Assembly: GCA_037954665.1 (NCBI GenBank)
Contig: JBBMOL010000135.1
Coordinates: forward strand, 1,121,001-1,185,000
Direction of reading: 5' to 3'
Source of the DNA: Laguncularia racemosa
Taxonomy: Eukaryota > Streptophyta > Magnoliopsida > Myrtales > Combretaceae
Length of the DNA: 64,000 nucleotides
Positions 32,727 to 43,771 of the stretch are shown here, one piece after another. Made by a program: the position numbers and the translations under genes. A model generated the notes under the pieces. That model ran no database searches and was not told the DNA's origin. It was given only the letters and a program-made list of their open reading frames with translations. Each line of letters opens with the position of its first letter. Within the stretch, counting starts at the first letter, position 1.

Positions 32727-33496
32727 TGATACGAACTACGCCCACGTGTGATGAAACCCTATACCAATATGTTTGGAATTGCAACCCAAGATGCCAAAAC
32801 AATCAAGTGGAATCGCGACTCGTTGCCTATAGGTGAGGCAAGAACCTTGGTATATTCTGTTGACGCCACAATCGGGATGAAAGACCGATTGATAAGTCGG
32901 GGTTAAACGCTATAGAAGAGATCCGATAAGTTCAAGAGAAGTTCTTTGGAGAACCAAGAGAGGAATTCTCTCAAATTGTATTATTCAATGTTGTATGTAA
33001 GTTCTATGTTCTGTTTTCCAACCTTAATAGCTTTTAATAGGGTTTACAACTCGTAAAACAAAAGCCCAAAACTACATAACATAATAAAGTTGCGAAAAAA
33101 ATAACAAACAGGCAATGTACGCCGGTAGCATAGTAGGCGGCGTAGTAGCCGTCGTAGGATGTATGTCGGGTATATAAGCCAGTGGCGTAGTAGGTGGCAT
33201 AGTCCCTCTGTCGCGCTCTAATTGCAACGCTGGTTCAAAGCCGGCAGCGTTTAAGCCAGCGTTGTCAAGGCCGGCAGCTTTGATCTCCTATGCTTTGATC
33301 TCGTTGAATGACTTGTACAAATGCAAGGTCATCCTCATGGTTGCTCCACTCTTTTCCAGCTTCTTAGATATCCTTTATCAGCCCGTTAAGTGCTTCCTTG
33401 AATCGTTTCGCTCGAGTTCTTATGATCGGTCCAGGTGGCACTTCAAGAGGATCCACATTCCACCTTTTAGCTTAACTCCTATCATGGCTTTCATAA
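32727..33496 (-). repeat. Element A 5' LTR
   Basis: Partner of 26878-27635. Its outer terminus reads TTATGAAAGCC on the minus strand instead of TGATGAAAGCC; the GATAT duplication shows that the boundary lies here and that the terminal dinucleotide has mutated. Confidence 0.9.
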
Positions 33497-33528
33497 GATA
33501 TAATCGTTTTGTTCCTTTTCTGGAGTTC

Positions 33529-34788
33529 TGATAGAGCCATTTTATACTCAATCTTTATAGTATGAATTGTGTTAATTTATTATTGAATTTATAGAAATCA
33601 TAAGGAAATGGTACTTAATTTTATTATGGTGATAAATCAGGTTTAATGGAGTCAAGAGTGCTAATTCAAGTGATTTAGAGAAGTCATCTACAATTTGGAT
33701 CAAAGTCAAGGATTTACACCGCTGGCGTACAAGGGAAGTACACGGGCGTGTATCTAGCTTGAAGAACCAACAGAAGCTTACACGGTTTAAATACACGGCC
33801 GTGTATAACAGTGAGTTGAGACCGTGTATATGGATAAGTTTGGCCGTTTTAGGAGATCTTTCGGTTTTCTTATATATATCTCTTCGTTTTCCAAAAAGAG
33901 GAGTTGAGGAGTGAAGAAACTGAATAGGAAAGGTAGGAGACACCTGAAACAAAGACTTTTCATATTTTTTCACTCTTTGATTTTGTTTGGTGATGAACAT
34001 GTGTGGCTAAATAGATTTTCTAGCCAAAAGATCATCAAAAGTTTAGTTCTTCAAGAATTGTGAGATCTAATTGATTTGTTTTTATTCTATTCTTTGTTTT
34101 TAGGTATTTATATATCTTTTGAATGTTTTGTTATTATTATCTTGTTTGATTGGTTTGAATTAGAGCTCTTCTATTCAATTAGCAAGTTAATATATTGTCA
34201 ACTAGAACGTCAGATTCGTAATTGTTTGATAGTTCTAATTTCTGTGACATAATAACATGTTTGATTATAGAATAGATAGTCAAATTCATGTTATGGAGAT
34301 ATATAATCTTGTTTAAATAGGTTATCTTATAATCTATTGGCATGAATTGGTAGTCTCTCTTGTTTTTAATGCTATTGATAGATTAAATCCTAAGAGTTTG
34401 TTTAGGTTTGTTTAATCAATAAGAGAAGTAATCAAAGAGCTTGTTTTGATTATCAAGAAAGTAAGGAGAGATAGGTTATTAGATCTTGTTAATAACCATA
34501 ACCAGTTTATCTTAGATAAAGAATAGAAAATATTTGCATCAATGATCAGTTCTATGAATTAAACTATAATGATTCCTTTGGTTAGGCTTTCATCATTATT
34601 CAATTTTATTATCTAATTTCAATATTATTTCAATTTACAACAAAACCCCCATTCTTCTGTCTCTCTATTATCTTTTAATAGAAATATATTTAACCAATCC
34701 ATGTGGATACGACCCTACTCACTGCTGTATACAAATTATATAATTGTTTAGGAGTAGGTTTTAATTTTGTTGGATTCGACACCCATCA
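33529..34788 (+). repeat. Element B 5' LTR
   Basis: 1260 bases, TGATAGAGCC to GACACCCATCA. Contains two ACACGG/CGTGT palindromes (33740-33840). By eye about forty differences from the 3' LTR. Confidence 0.93.
33733..33830. repeat. Palindrome modules in the 5' LTR of element B
   Basis: TACACGGGCGTGTA and TACACGGCCGTGTA palindromes, the second within outer arms TACACGGTTT and GACCGTGTA. The same module occurs in the 3' LTR at 41879-41972. Confidence 0.8.
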
Positions 34789-34793
34789 AATTT

Positions 34794-34813
34794 TGGTGCC
34801 GTTGGCGGGGATT
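34794..34813 (+). other. Element B primer-binding site (tRNA-Asp type)
   Basis: TGGTGCCGTTGGCGGGGATT, five bases after the LTR. The Athila site is usually TGGCGCCGTTGCCGGGGATC, exactly as in element C; B differs at three positions. Confidence 0.8.
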
Positions 34814-34839
34814 GGAGTCAAATTTATTTCTATTCTTGC

Positions 34840-36555
34840 ATGACTCGTTCTTCTCATACAGGTGAACTCACTTATAATCTAGAGATTGAGAAGACTTTTA
34901 AGAGACTGCGAAGAGAAGCTAAGCTGCGTCAAAAAGAAACCGTATCATCTTCATCCCCTGGACTGAACTTGGCATTGGATTTGTTTGATTCATCCATTGA
35001 ATCTGAAAAAGAAGAAGATATGGCAAATCCTGAAAGAACATTAAGAGAATTGGTTGCACCGGATGTGAATCAACAACCACTTTGAATTCAATATCCTGAA
35101 TTGGCTGTTGAATTTGAATTGAAATTTGGTTTGATACATTTGCTACCCACTTTTCATGGTCTTGAGAATGAAGATCCTCACAAACATTTGAAAGAGTTTC
35201 ATATAGTGTGTTCTAGTATGAGGCCGTAAGGAATATCCGATGATCAAATCAAGTTGCGTGCCTTTCCATTTTCTTTAAGTACTAGAGCTAAAGATTGGTT
35301 GTTTTATTTGCCTCCAGGTTCTATAACTACTTAGACAGATATGGTGAAGCTCTTCCTAGACAAAATTTTCCCTGCGTCTAGAGCCGCTGGTATAAGAAGA
35401 GAGATTTGTGATATCAAGCAGAGAGATACCGAGACTCTTCATGAGTATTGGGAGAGGTTTAAGCAACTTTGTGCAAGCTGTCCACAACATGGGATATCTG
35501 AACAACTTCTCATTCAATACTTCTATGAAGGTCTGCTTCTGATGGAGAGGAAGACGATGGATGCTGCTAGTGGAGGTGCCATAGTGAATAAAACCCCCTG
35601 GTCAAGCTAGGGAATTGATCTCCATTATGGCTGCTAATTCACAACAATTTGGGTTTAGACATGATTCTTCTTCAAGGAAGGTAAATGAGGTAAGTGTTTC
35701 TAACCTTGAACATCGAATTTCTAACCTAACCTCCCTTGTCCAACAGATAGCCCTCGGAAATACACAGCAGGTGAAGGTTTTTGGAATTTGTGCTGCCCCT
35801 AATCATCCTACTGACATGTGCCCCACATTGCAAGATGACAATCATGAGCATGCCAATGCTGTAGGAGGATTCCTAAGACAGCCATAGAGGAAATATGATC
35901 CCTACTCGAATACTTATAATCCTGGATGGAGGGATCGTCCTAACTTCAGATATGGTAATAGACCACAAAACTTCCAACAATTCTAACCTAGGCCATCAAA
36001 CCAAGTGCCACAAGCTCCTTCCAATTCAGGTATGTCTCTTGAGGAAATTGTTAAATCGCTTGCTGTTAATACAAAACAATTTCAGGATGAGACAAAGCAG
36101 AGCATTAAAAACTTGGAGAACTAGGTAAGCTAACTTGCTTCTTCTATAAACAGGTTAGAAAGTCAAGGTAAGTTACCTTCTCAAACTATCACAAATCCAA
36201 AGCAAAGCACTAATGCAATTACCTTGAGAAGTAGAACGGAATTGCAGGGATCAAATAAGAAAGGACACCGATCTAATCTTGAGGAAGAGACTGAGAAAGA
36301 GATTTCGACTCCGGGCCAGCAGGACAACCAGACCAGAGAATCCCTCGTTGAACCACCAAAGGTCATGGTGGCAGCACCCCATTTCCCTTATAGATTAGCG
36401 AAATCCAAGAATGAAGCTGAAGAAAAAGAGATTCTTGAAACTTTTCGCAAGGTTGAGGTAAATATTCCTTTGCTTGATGCAATAAAACAAGTACCTCGTT
36501 ATGCTAAATTTCTTAAAGAGTTGTGCACTAACAAAAGAAAGCTGAAAGGTAATTA
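34840..36555 (+). pseudogene. Element B gag
   Basis: Starts MTRSSHTGELTYNLEIEKTF. Further on: LLPTFHGLENEDPHKHLKEF, FPFSLSTRAKDWLFYLPPGS, FLDKIFPASRAAGIRREICD, YFYEGLLLMERKTMDAASGG, then a Gln/Asn-rich tail and KQVPRYAKFLKELCTNKRKL near 36480. This is the Athila gag layout. Stops occur after 35082, at 35227, 35332, near 35600, 35885, 35984, 36122 and 36130; most look like C-to-T changes of Gln or Trp codons. Confidence 0.85.
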
Positions 36556-37289
36556 GTGTGGGTGAGAATGTTTCAGCTATTCTTCAGAAGAAGCTTCCTC
36601 CTAAATGTAAGGACCCAAGTATGTTTACTATTCCTTGCAAAATAGGTAATCTTGGAATCGCTAAAGCCATGTGTGATCTAGGAGCTTCGATCAATGTCAT
36701 GCCTTTGTTTGTTTATCAATGTTTGAATGTTGGTCCCTTGAAGGAAATAGGTGTTATTGTTCAACTTGCTGACAGGTCCAATGTTTATCCTGAGGGAGTT
36801 CTAGAAGATCTTTTAGTACAAGTTAATGGGTTGGTTTTCCCTACTGATTTTTATGTGCTTGACATGGAGAATGATGATTCTCATAATTCATCACTGATAT
36901 TATTAGGGAGACCATTTCTTAAGACATCCAAGACGAAAATTGATGTACATGACGGTACCCTCACTATGGAATTTGATGGTGAAGTGATTAAATTTAACAT
37001 TTATGATGCCATGAAATATCTTAGTGATATCTCTCTTGTTTTTGTTATGGATGTTATTGACCCATTAACACCAGCTATATTTGACTTGATAGACGATGAT
37101 GAGTTGAAAATTGTACTTAATAAGAGTCTTACTATTAATGCATTAAAAACTCTTAAGGAGAAGTTTGTAATATCCTCTGATTTGCAAGATATGATTTGTG
37201 AGCTGGAATCGTTAAAACCTATCAGGTATGGTGTGTCCTACATTAATTTACCTCCTTCTAACACAAGACTTCTTCCTTCTATTGTGTAG
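36556..37289 (+). pseudogene. Element B aspartic protease
   Basis: The frame of 243 codons reads ENVSAILQKKLPPKCKDPSM, FTIPCKIGNLGIAKAMCDLG, then ASINVMPLFVYQCLNV. The active site is DLGAS, typical of Athila (DSGA elsewhere). LILLGRPFLKTSKTKIDV is the protease flap and C-terminal motif. A frameshift near 36553 separates it from gag. Confidence 0.87.
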
Positions 37290-37364
37290 GCACCAAAGCT
37301 GGAATTAAAACCCTTACCCGAACATCTAAAGTATATCTTTTTAGGAGAAAATGAGACTTTTGCT

Positions 37365-38243
37365 GTGATAGTCTCTAACAAACTAAGTACTTTAGAAGAA
37401 GAAAAGTTGATTCGGGTGTTGAGAGAGTATAAAGAAGCCATTGGATGGTCCATAGCTGATATCAAAGGACTAAGCCCCTCCACATGCATGCACAAGATAT
37501 TAATGGAAGATAATTGCAAACCTTCAAGGGAAGTTCAGCGTTGTTTGAACCCGCTTATGATGGAAGTAGTTAAGAAAGAGATCTTGAAACTTCTTGATGC
37601 AAGTATGATCTATCCAATTTCCGATAGCAAATGGGTAAGTCCAATTCAAGTTGTTTTAAAGAAAACGGGCTTAACTGTGATTGAAAACTCTAATGGTGAG
37701 TTAGTTCCTACTCGTGTTCAGAATGGATGGAGGGTTTGTGTTGATTATAGGAAGTTGAATGCGTCAACTAGAAAAGATCACTTCCCTCTTCCTTTTCTTG
37801 ATCAGATGCTTGAACGTTTGGCTGGCCATTCTCACTATTGTTGTCTTGATGGTTATTCAGGTTTTCATCAAATTCCAGTGGCGCCGGAAGATCAAGAGAA
37901 GACTACTTTCACATGTCTATTCGGTACTTTTGCGTATCGAAGGATGCCTTTTGGGCTCTGCAATGCCCCAGCCACATTCCAAAGGTGTATGGTTAGTATA
38001 TTTTCAGATTATGTGGAGAATATCATAGAAGTTTTCATGGACGACTTCACTGTCTATGGTAACTCTTTTGATTCATGTTTGACTAACCTTACAAAAGTGC
38101 TTCAAAGATGTATAGATAAGAATCTTGTATTGAACTATGAAAAATGTCACTTTATGGTTGAACAGAGCCTAATTCTAGGTCATATTGTATCTTCTAGGGG
38201 ACTTGAAGTCGATAAAGCTAAAATAGAATTGATTACCCTGTAA
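37365..38243 (+). pseudogene. Element B reverse transcriptase
   Basis: An open frame of 292 codons with ADIKGLSPSTCMHKILMEDN, IYPISDSKWVSPIQVVLKKT, WRVCVDYRKLNASTRKDHFP, CCLDGYSGFHQIPVAPEDQE, RRMPFGLCNAPATFQRCM and the catalytic box VFMDDFTVYGNSF (FMDD, the Athila form of YxDD). The frame breaks after DKAKIEL at 38243, where a short deletion joins to SVREIRSFL in another frame. Confidence 0.9.
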
Positions 38244-38249
38244 GTGTAC

Positions 38250-39160
38250 GGGAAATTCGCTCTTTTCTTGTGAGTGCAGGATTCTGTCGACGCTTCATCA
38301 AGGATTTTTCCAAGATTACTCCGCCCCTATGTAGATTGCTGCAAAAAGAAGTGGCATTTGAGTTCGATGAGGCCTGCAAGCATGCTTTTGACACATTGAA
38401 AGATAAGTTAACTTCTGCTCCAATCATTCAACCACCTGACTGGAACCTTCCTTTTGAAATTATGTGTGATGCGAGCAATTATGCAGTTGGAGCTGTTCTT
38501 GGCCAAAGAGTTGGAAAAGCTTCTCATGTCATTTACTATGCTTCCAGAACATTGGATAGTGCTCAATGCAACTATTCCACAATGGAAAAAGAACTCTTAG
38601 CTGTTGTTTTTGCTTTAGAAAAATCCAGATCATATTTACTTGGTACTAAGGTAATTGTTTACTTTGATCATGCAACTCTCAAGTACTTGCTCGCGAAGAA
38701 GGAGGTGAAACTAAGACTTATTCGATGGATACTCTTATTACAAGAGTTTGATATGGAAATATGTGATAGGAAAGGCTCCGAAAACTTAGTTGCCGACCAC
38801 CTCAGTAGAATACTTATCAGTGAAGGGTCAATACCACTACAAGATGATTTTCCAGATGAACATCTCTTTTCTATTCAAAAGATAATTCCTTGGTATGCTG
38901 ATATTGTCAACTATTTGGTTACTAAGACACTACCAAGTGATTTGTCTAGGGCTCAAAAAGATAAAATTAAAAGTGATGCTAAGTATTATATATGGGATGA
39001 TCCGTATTTGTGGAAACATTGTGTTAATCAAATCATTAGAAGGTGTATTTCTCAAGATGATATTCCTTCTATCTTGCAATTTTGTCACTCATATGCATGT
39101 GGTGGACACTTTGGCCATAAGAGGACAGCTCAAAAAGAGTTAGGGTGTGGGTTGTTTTAG
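38250..39160 (+). pseudogene. Element B RT thumb, RNase H and integrase zinc finger
   Basis: From SVREIRSFL (38251) through FCRRFIKDFSKITPPLCRLL, RNase H IMCDASNYAVGAVLGQRVGK, NYSTMEKELLAVVFALEKSR, VYFDHATLKYL (family TDH; Thr is now Phe), VADHLSR, then the integrase N-terminus CHSYACGGHFGHKRTAQK. It ends in a stop at 39158 followed by SCERC*KVGNLGH, so the last zinc-binding part is broken. Confidence 0.87.
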
Positions 39161-39244
39161 CCTACCTTGTTTCGTGATTCTTATATGTTTTGTAAGTCTT
39201 GTGAACGATGTTAGAAAGTTGGCAACTTAGGACATAGAGACCAA

Positions 39245-40186
39245 ATGCCACTTACCCCTATTCTTGCTTGTGAAATATTTGATATATGGGGTATTGATTT
39301 TATGGGTCCTTTTCCTCTTTCTTTCAATAATGTTTACATCCTTCTTGCTGTGGATTATGTCTCAAAGTGGGTGGAAGCCAAAGCGACCCGAACTAATGAT
39401 GCCAAAGTTGTTGTGGATTTTGTCAAATCTCATATTTTTGCTAGGTTTGGGACACCAAAGGCTCTTATCAGTGATCATGGCACGCACTTTTGTAATAGAG
39501 TGGTGGAAACTCTGCTTAAAAAGTACAATGTCACTCATCGCACTTCCATCGCATACCACCCTCAAACCAATGGATTGGCAGAGGTATCAAATCAAGAAAT
39601 CAAGTCTATTCTGGAAAATACTGTCAATCCAAGCAGGAAGGATTGGAGCATAAGTCTTGAAGAGGCATTATGGGCCTACCGGACAGCTTACAAGACCCCT
39701 ATAGGTATGCCTCCTTACTGTTTGATATTTGGCAAACCGTGTCACCTCCCTATGGAGTTGGAACATAGGGCGTACTGGGCTGTAAAACAATGTAACATGC
39801 AAATGGATGAGGCTGGTGAGCATAGAAAACTTCAATTACAAGAACTTGAGGAAACTCGAAGAGAAGCTTATGAGAGTACTAAAATCTACAAGGAAAAAAC
39901 AAAGGATTTACATGATCAAATGATTTCTCGAAAGAATTTTTCTGTAGGTCAAAAAGTATTACTTTATCACTCTCGATTGAAGTTGTTTTTTGGAAAACTA
40001 CACTCACGGTGGGTTGGTCCTTTTGTTATCACTAACATATTTTCACATGGTGCAGTTGAGATCGCAAGTCTTGAAATTGGTAAGACTTTCAAAGTCAATG
40101 GTCATCGCTTGAAACCTTTTTATGAAGGATTTCAAGTGTGTAATATTGAAGAAACCAGTTTAACGTACCTTGAGTACTACGATTAA
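39245..40186 (+). pseudogene. Element B integrase core and C-terminus
   Basis: 313 codons. The catalytic triad is present: Asp in IWGIDFMGPFP, Asp in ALISDHGTHFCN, Glu in NGLAEVSNQEIKSI. It continues WAYRTAYKTPIGMPPYCLIF, GKPCHLPMELEHRAYWA, and the C-terminal module LYHSRLKLFFGKLHSRWVGP then FVITNIFSHGAVEI. It ends TSLTYLEYYD, probably the natural stop. Confidence 0.9.
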
Positions 40187-40228
40187 TTACCAGGAATGTC
40201 TAGCCAAAGACGTTAAAGAAAGGTGCTT

Positions 40229-40246
40229 CATGGGAGGCAACCCATG
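40229..40246 (+). promoter_or_regulatory. Conserved post-pol hairpin, element B
   Basis: CATGGGAGGCAACCCATG can form a six-base-pair stem. The same 18-mer occurs in C after its integrase ORF on the other strand (50046-50063, last pair slightly different), preceded in both by ACGTTAAA and GCTT. Confidence 0.6.
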
Positions 40247-40978
40247 CTAAAAAAAAAAAATATTTCAATTTATTTTATTTTAGTTTTGTTTTGATTTTTC
40301 TTTTGATTAGCTGCAGAAAGGGTACATATCATCAGATGACACTCTCTCGTGCTTAAGGGGAGAACTCCAATCACTTTACACTTTATACTAGGGAAGTACC
40401 AGTATTCCTTTTCTCTTATTCTCTAATGTTCCTTATGTTTTTAATTCCTCTTTAATTGTGCAGAATTAGGAACAGTGCGGACACTGTTCAAACTAAGTGT
40501 AGGGGAGAGGATAATAAAATATAGAGAATAGAGAATTGAGTATGATTAGTTAACATCTAAAATCATATTATACTCATACTTTGAATATTTGTCCTTAAGC
40601 ATTATATGGCAAATTTTAAGCCAAATTTTTCAAAATTTTCATGAAATTTGGAGATTGTACTAAATGTTGTAATAAATATCTACAAAATGTGAAATTGACT
40701 TGTTCAAGTGCTTTACTCACGTACTGCTGTGATTAGAATACTTGGTTAAAATTAAGTAGTGAAATCTTTAAGAAACAAATTTACCTTGTATTTAGCTTTA
40801 GAATTGGAAGTTTAAGAGTAGGTCGAGTTCTTAAGTGAAAAATAAACAAGTTTACTTCTAGGTTAAATTAGTTACTATATACTCTTTGAAGTTGTTTTTG
40901 AAACAATGATAACACTTAGTGAAAGAGGTAGAAGAAACTTTCTCCTTAGTGATCCTTTATTCTAAAAAAAAAAAGAGA

Positions 40979-40999
40979 GGGGGGGGGGGGGGGGGGGGG
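40979..40999 (+). repeat. G21 homopolymer
   Basis: Twenty-one G in a row after A11 and GAGA, seen directly. An assembly artefact is possible. Confidence 0.85.
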
Positions 41000-41657
41000 A
41001 GAATCAAGCATAGCCATTACTCCAATGATTCAAGTAATTGAGTTAAGAGTATTTGAACTTGAATGTTAGAGTGAGGAAGAGTCCGTAGGGGTATCTTAAA
41101 ACCCGGTCACTTGAGTGACGAGCTCGGGATATTGCCGACTCGATGAACTCACTATAACGATAAGGGCGAAAAAGGCGAAAGTTCATGAAAAAGAAGCGGG
41201 CAAAAACCCGTCAAAATAGATGCTTGATTAAATCAAAAGAATATGAATGTAAAAATCATTGAATGAAATAGGACTTATAATAAAAAGGGAGAAAATCTAG
41301 GGAAAGAGTAGATACCATATGCTTTTACTTTGTATTGCAAAGATTATATACTTGCTAATATCCAATGAAGTTTAATTGGGTATTTTTCCTTATTGGATTA
41401 GGTATTTACTTTTGGAATAAAAGTTCTTTTGCTAAACATGAGAATTAAAGTTTGTTTTGTTTAGATTAGCTATTAAATTTTGTCTATGGTAATTTAATCA
41501 CAGGAAACCAGTTTGGTTGGAGCAGTAGACATTAAAATTACAAGTCATGAATTATAAAAGAATAGATGTTTGAAATGATGAAAAGAAATTTCGTATGATC
41601 TATGACGGATTTCTCAATTGATTTGATTCAATTGCTTGAGGACAAGCAAGAGTTTAA

Positions 41658-41670
41658 GTGTGGGGGAATT
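41658..41670 (+). other. Element B polypurine tract
   Basis: GTGTGGGGGAATT directly before the 3' LTR, the usual Athila form. Confidence 0.8.
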
Positions 41671-42932
41671 TGATAGAGCCATTTTATACTCAATCTTTAT
41701 AGTATGAATTGTGTTAATTTATTATTAATTTTATAGAAATCATAAGGAAATGGTACTTAATTTTATTATGATGATAAATCGGGTTTAATGGAGTCAAGAG
41801 TGCTAATTCAAGTGATTTAGAGGAGTCATCTACAATTTGGATCAATGTCAAGGATTTACACCGCCGGCGTACAAGGGAAGTACACGGGCGTGTATCTAGC
41901 TTGAAGAACCAATAGAAGCTTACACGGTTTAAATACACGGCCGTGTATAACAGTGAGTTGAGACCGTGTATATGGATAAGTTTGGCCGTTTAAGGAGATC
42001 TTTCGGTTTTCTTATATATATCTCTTCGTTTTCCAAAAAGGGGAGTTGAAGAGTGAAGAAACCGAATAGGAAAGGCAGGAGACACCTGAAACAAAGACTT
42101 TTCATATTTTTTCACTCTTTGATTTTGTTTGGTGATGAACATGTGTGGCTAAACAGATTTTCTAGCCTAAAGATCATCAAAAGTTTAGTTCTTCAAGAAT
42201 TGTGGGATCTAATTGATTTGTTTTTATTCTATTCTTTGTTTTTAGGTATTTATATATCTTCTGAATGTTTTGTTATTATTATCTTGTTTGATTGGTATGA
42301 ATTAGAGCTCTTCTATTCAATTAGCAAGTTAATTTTTTGTCAACTAGAACGTTAGATCTGTAATTGTTTGATAGTTCTAATTTTTGTGACACAATAACAT
42401 GTTTGATTATAGAATAGATAGTTAAATTCATGTTAGGAGATATATAATCTTGTTTAAATAGGTTATCTTATAATCTACTGGCATGAATTGGTAGTCTCTC
42501 TTGTTTTTAATGCTATTGATAGATTAAATCCTAAGAGTTTGTTTAGGGTTATTTAATCAATAAGAGAAGTAATCAAAGAGCTTGTTTTGATTATCAAGAA
42601 AGTAAGGAGAGATAGGTTATTAGATCTTGTTAATAACCATAACCAGTTTATCTTAGATAAATAATAGAAAATATTTGCATCAATGATCAGTTCTATGAAT
42701 TAAACTATAATGATTCCTTTGGTTAGGCTTTCATCATTATTCAATTTTATTATCTGATTTCAGTATTATTTCAATTTACAAACAAAACCCCAATTCTTCT
42801 TTTTCTCTCTATTCTCTTTTAATAGAAATATATTTAACCAATCCCTGTGGATACGACCTTACTGACTGCTGTATACAAATTATATAATTGTTTAGGAATA
42901 GGTTTTAATTATGTTGGATTCGACACCCATCA
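41671..42932 (+). repeat. Element B 3' LTR
   Basis: 1262 bases; partner of 33529-34788, followed directly by TSD AGTTC. Confidence 0.93.
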
Positions 42933-43015
42933 AGTTCAGATGCATTTACCTATAATAGCATCATTTGTGCTTTGTAAAATATTTTTGTGTAATTGGAAAA
43001 TTCCTATTGTAATAG

Positions 43016-43237
43016 ATGGCTAATCCGACAGTCGACCACCTCCTCCGCAAAGAAATCCAAGTTTGCAAACCTTTAGATCTAGAATTGGTACTAGGCCATT
43101 GGTTCACTCTGTACGACTTTGAAGAACAGGCCTTCATCCAACAAAAGATAGGGCCCATCCTTTGACTGATGAAGATGGAAATAAACTTACCTTTGGGCTA
43201 TCCTCTATCTATGGGAAATCGAGCCTATGGCTTTCTT
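43016..43237 (+). pseudogene. Element D N-terminal ORF remnant (gag-like), cut by element C
   Basis: An open frame from ATG 43016 reads MANPTVDHLLRKEIQVCKPL, LGHWFTLYDFEEQAFIQQKI then GPIL, a TGA at 43163, and LMKMEINLPLGYPLSMGNRA. The FEEQAFIQQKIGPIL.LMK pattern resembles the N-terminal domain of Ogre/Tat ORF1 proteins, in which a KYGxIL.LL-like helix is followed by a Leu/Pro segment. The similarity is loose. It stops at the junction with C. Confidence 0.4.
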
Positions 43238-43771
43238 ATCGACCTTTGCCGCAATGGTGGTCATCATATCCACTTCATGAACACCTGCCACTCTCGGTCT
43301 TGCTCTGGCGTTTCTCCATTGATGGTTGTTCTTGCCCATGTTCTCAAACAATTCTAAAGTCTCTTCAGGAGTCTTGACATCAAGTGTGCCACCAGCAGCA
43401 GCATCGATGGTTTGTCGCGTCGGATAGTCAAGCCCATTATAAAAAGTTGAGGCTTGCAACCAGTTAGGCATTTGGTGGTGTGGGCACCGCCTAAGCAAGT
43501 CCTTAAATCGCAACCAAGCTTCATGGAGTGGCTCATTTTCCAACTGAAGGAACGATGTGGTATCATTCCTCAACCTGGCAGTTTTAGATGGCGGAAAGTA
43601 ATAGTCCAAAAATGTTTCCGCCAGCTGGGTCCAAGTCGTGATGGAGTCCCGGTCCAAAGAACTGAACCACTGCCTCGCTTTTCCTCTCAAAGTGAAAGGA
43701 AACAGACGCAACTTTAGTGCCTCATCGGACACCCCGTTCTGTTTAACGGTAACACGGATGTCTAGGAACAT
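43238..43771 (-). pseudogene. Partial copy of C: gag core, truncated
   Basis: Matches 55136-54603 with two substitutions seen (one changes Ile to Thr in NDITSF). The match ends sharply at 43238, after HEVDMMTTIAAKVD, where sequence of element D takes over. Confidence 0.88.

Larger units (their letters stand above)
26878..33496 (-). mobile_element. Ty3/gypsy element A, full length with TSD GATAT
   Basis: Minus-strand element. 5' LTR 33496-32727, Met-type primer site, gag, protease, RT, RNase H, integrase, polypurine tract, 3' LTR 27635-26878. GATAT occurs at 26873-26877 and again at 33497-33501. The pol frame has only a few lesions (stops at 31852-31854, 30580-30582, 29486-29488 and 27962-27964, plus a frameshift near 29500 and others in gag), so it is recently dead. 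Retropepsin, RT and integrase signatures place it in Ty3/gypsy; I could not settle the lineage. Confidence 0.92.
40187..41670 (+). other. Element B 3' non-coding region
   Basis: No ORF is supported. It begins with the hairpin CATGGGAGGCAACCCATG (40229-40246), contains a G21 run at 40979-40999 and the 15-mer AGGGGTATCTTAAAA (41087-41101), also found in element C, and ends with the purine tract GTGTGGGGGAATT (41658-41670). Confidence 0.75.
33529..42932 (+). mobile_element. Athila-type Ty3/gypsy element B, full length with TSD AGTTC
   Basis: LTR 33529-34788, Asp-type primer site, gag, protease, RT, RNase H, integrase, a 1.5 kb non-coding 3' region, purine tract GTGTGGGGGAATT and LTR 41671-42932. 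The pentamer AGTTC stands at 33524-33528 and 42933-42937. It lies 27 bases from the TSD of element A, inside the leader of D. Coding frames carry several stops and frameshifts. No env-like ORF is present. Confidence 0.93.
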
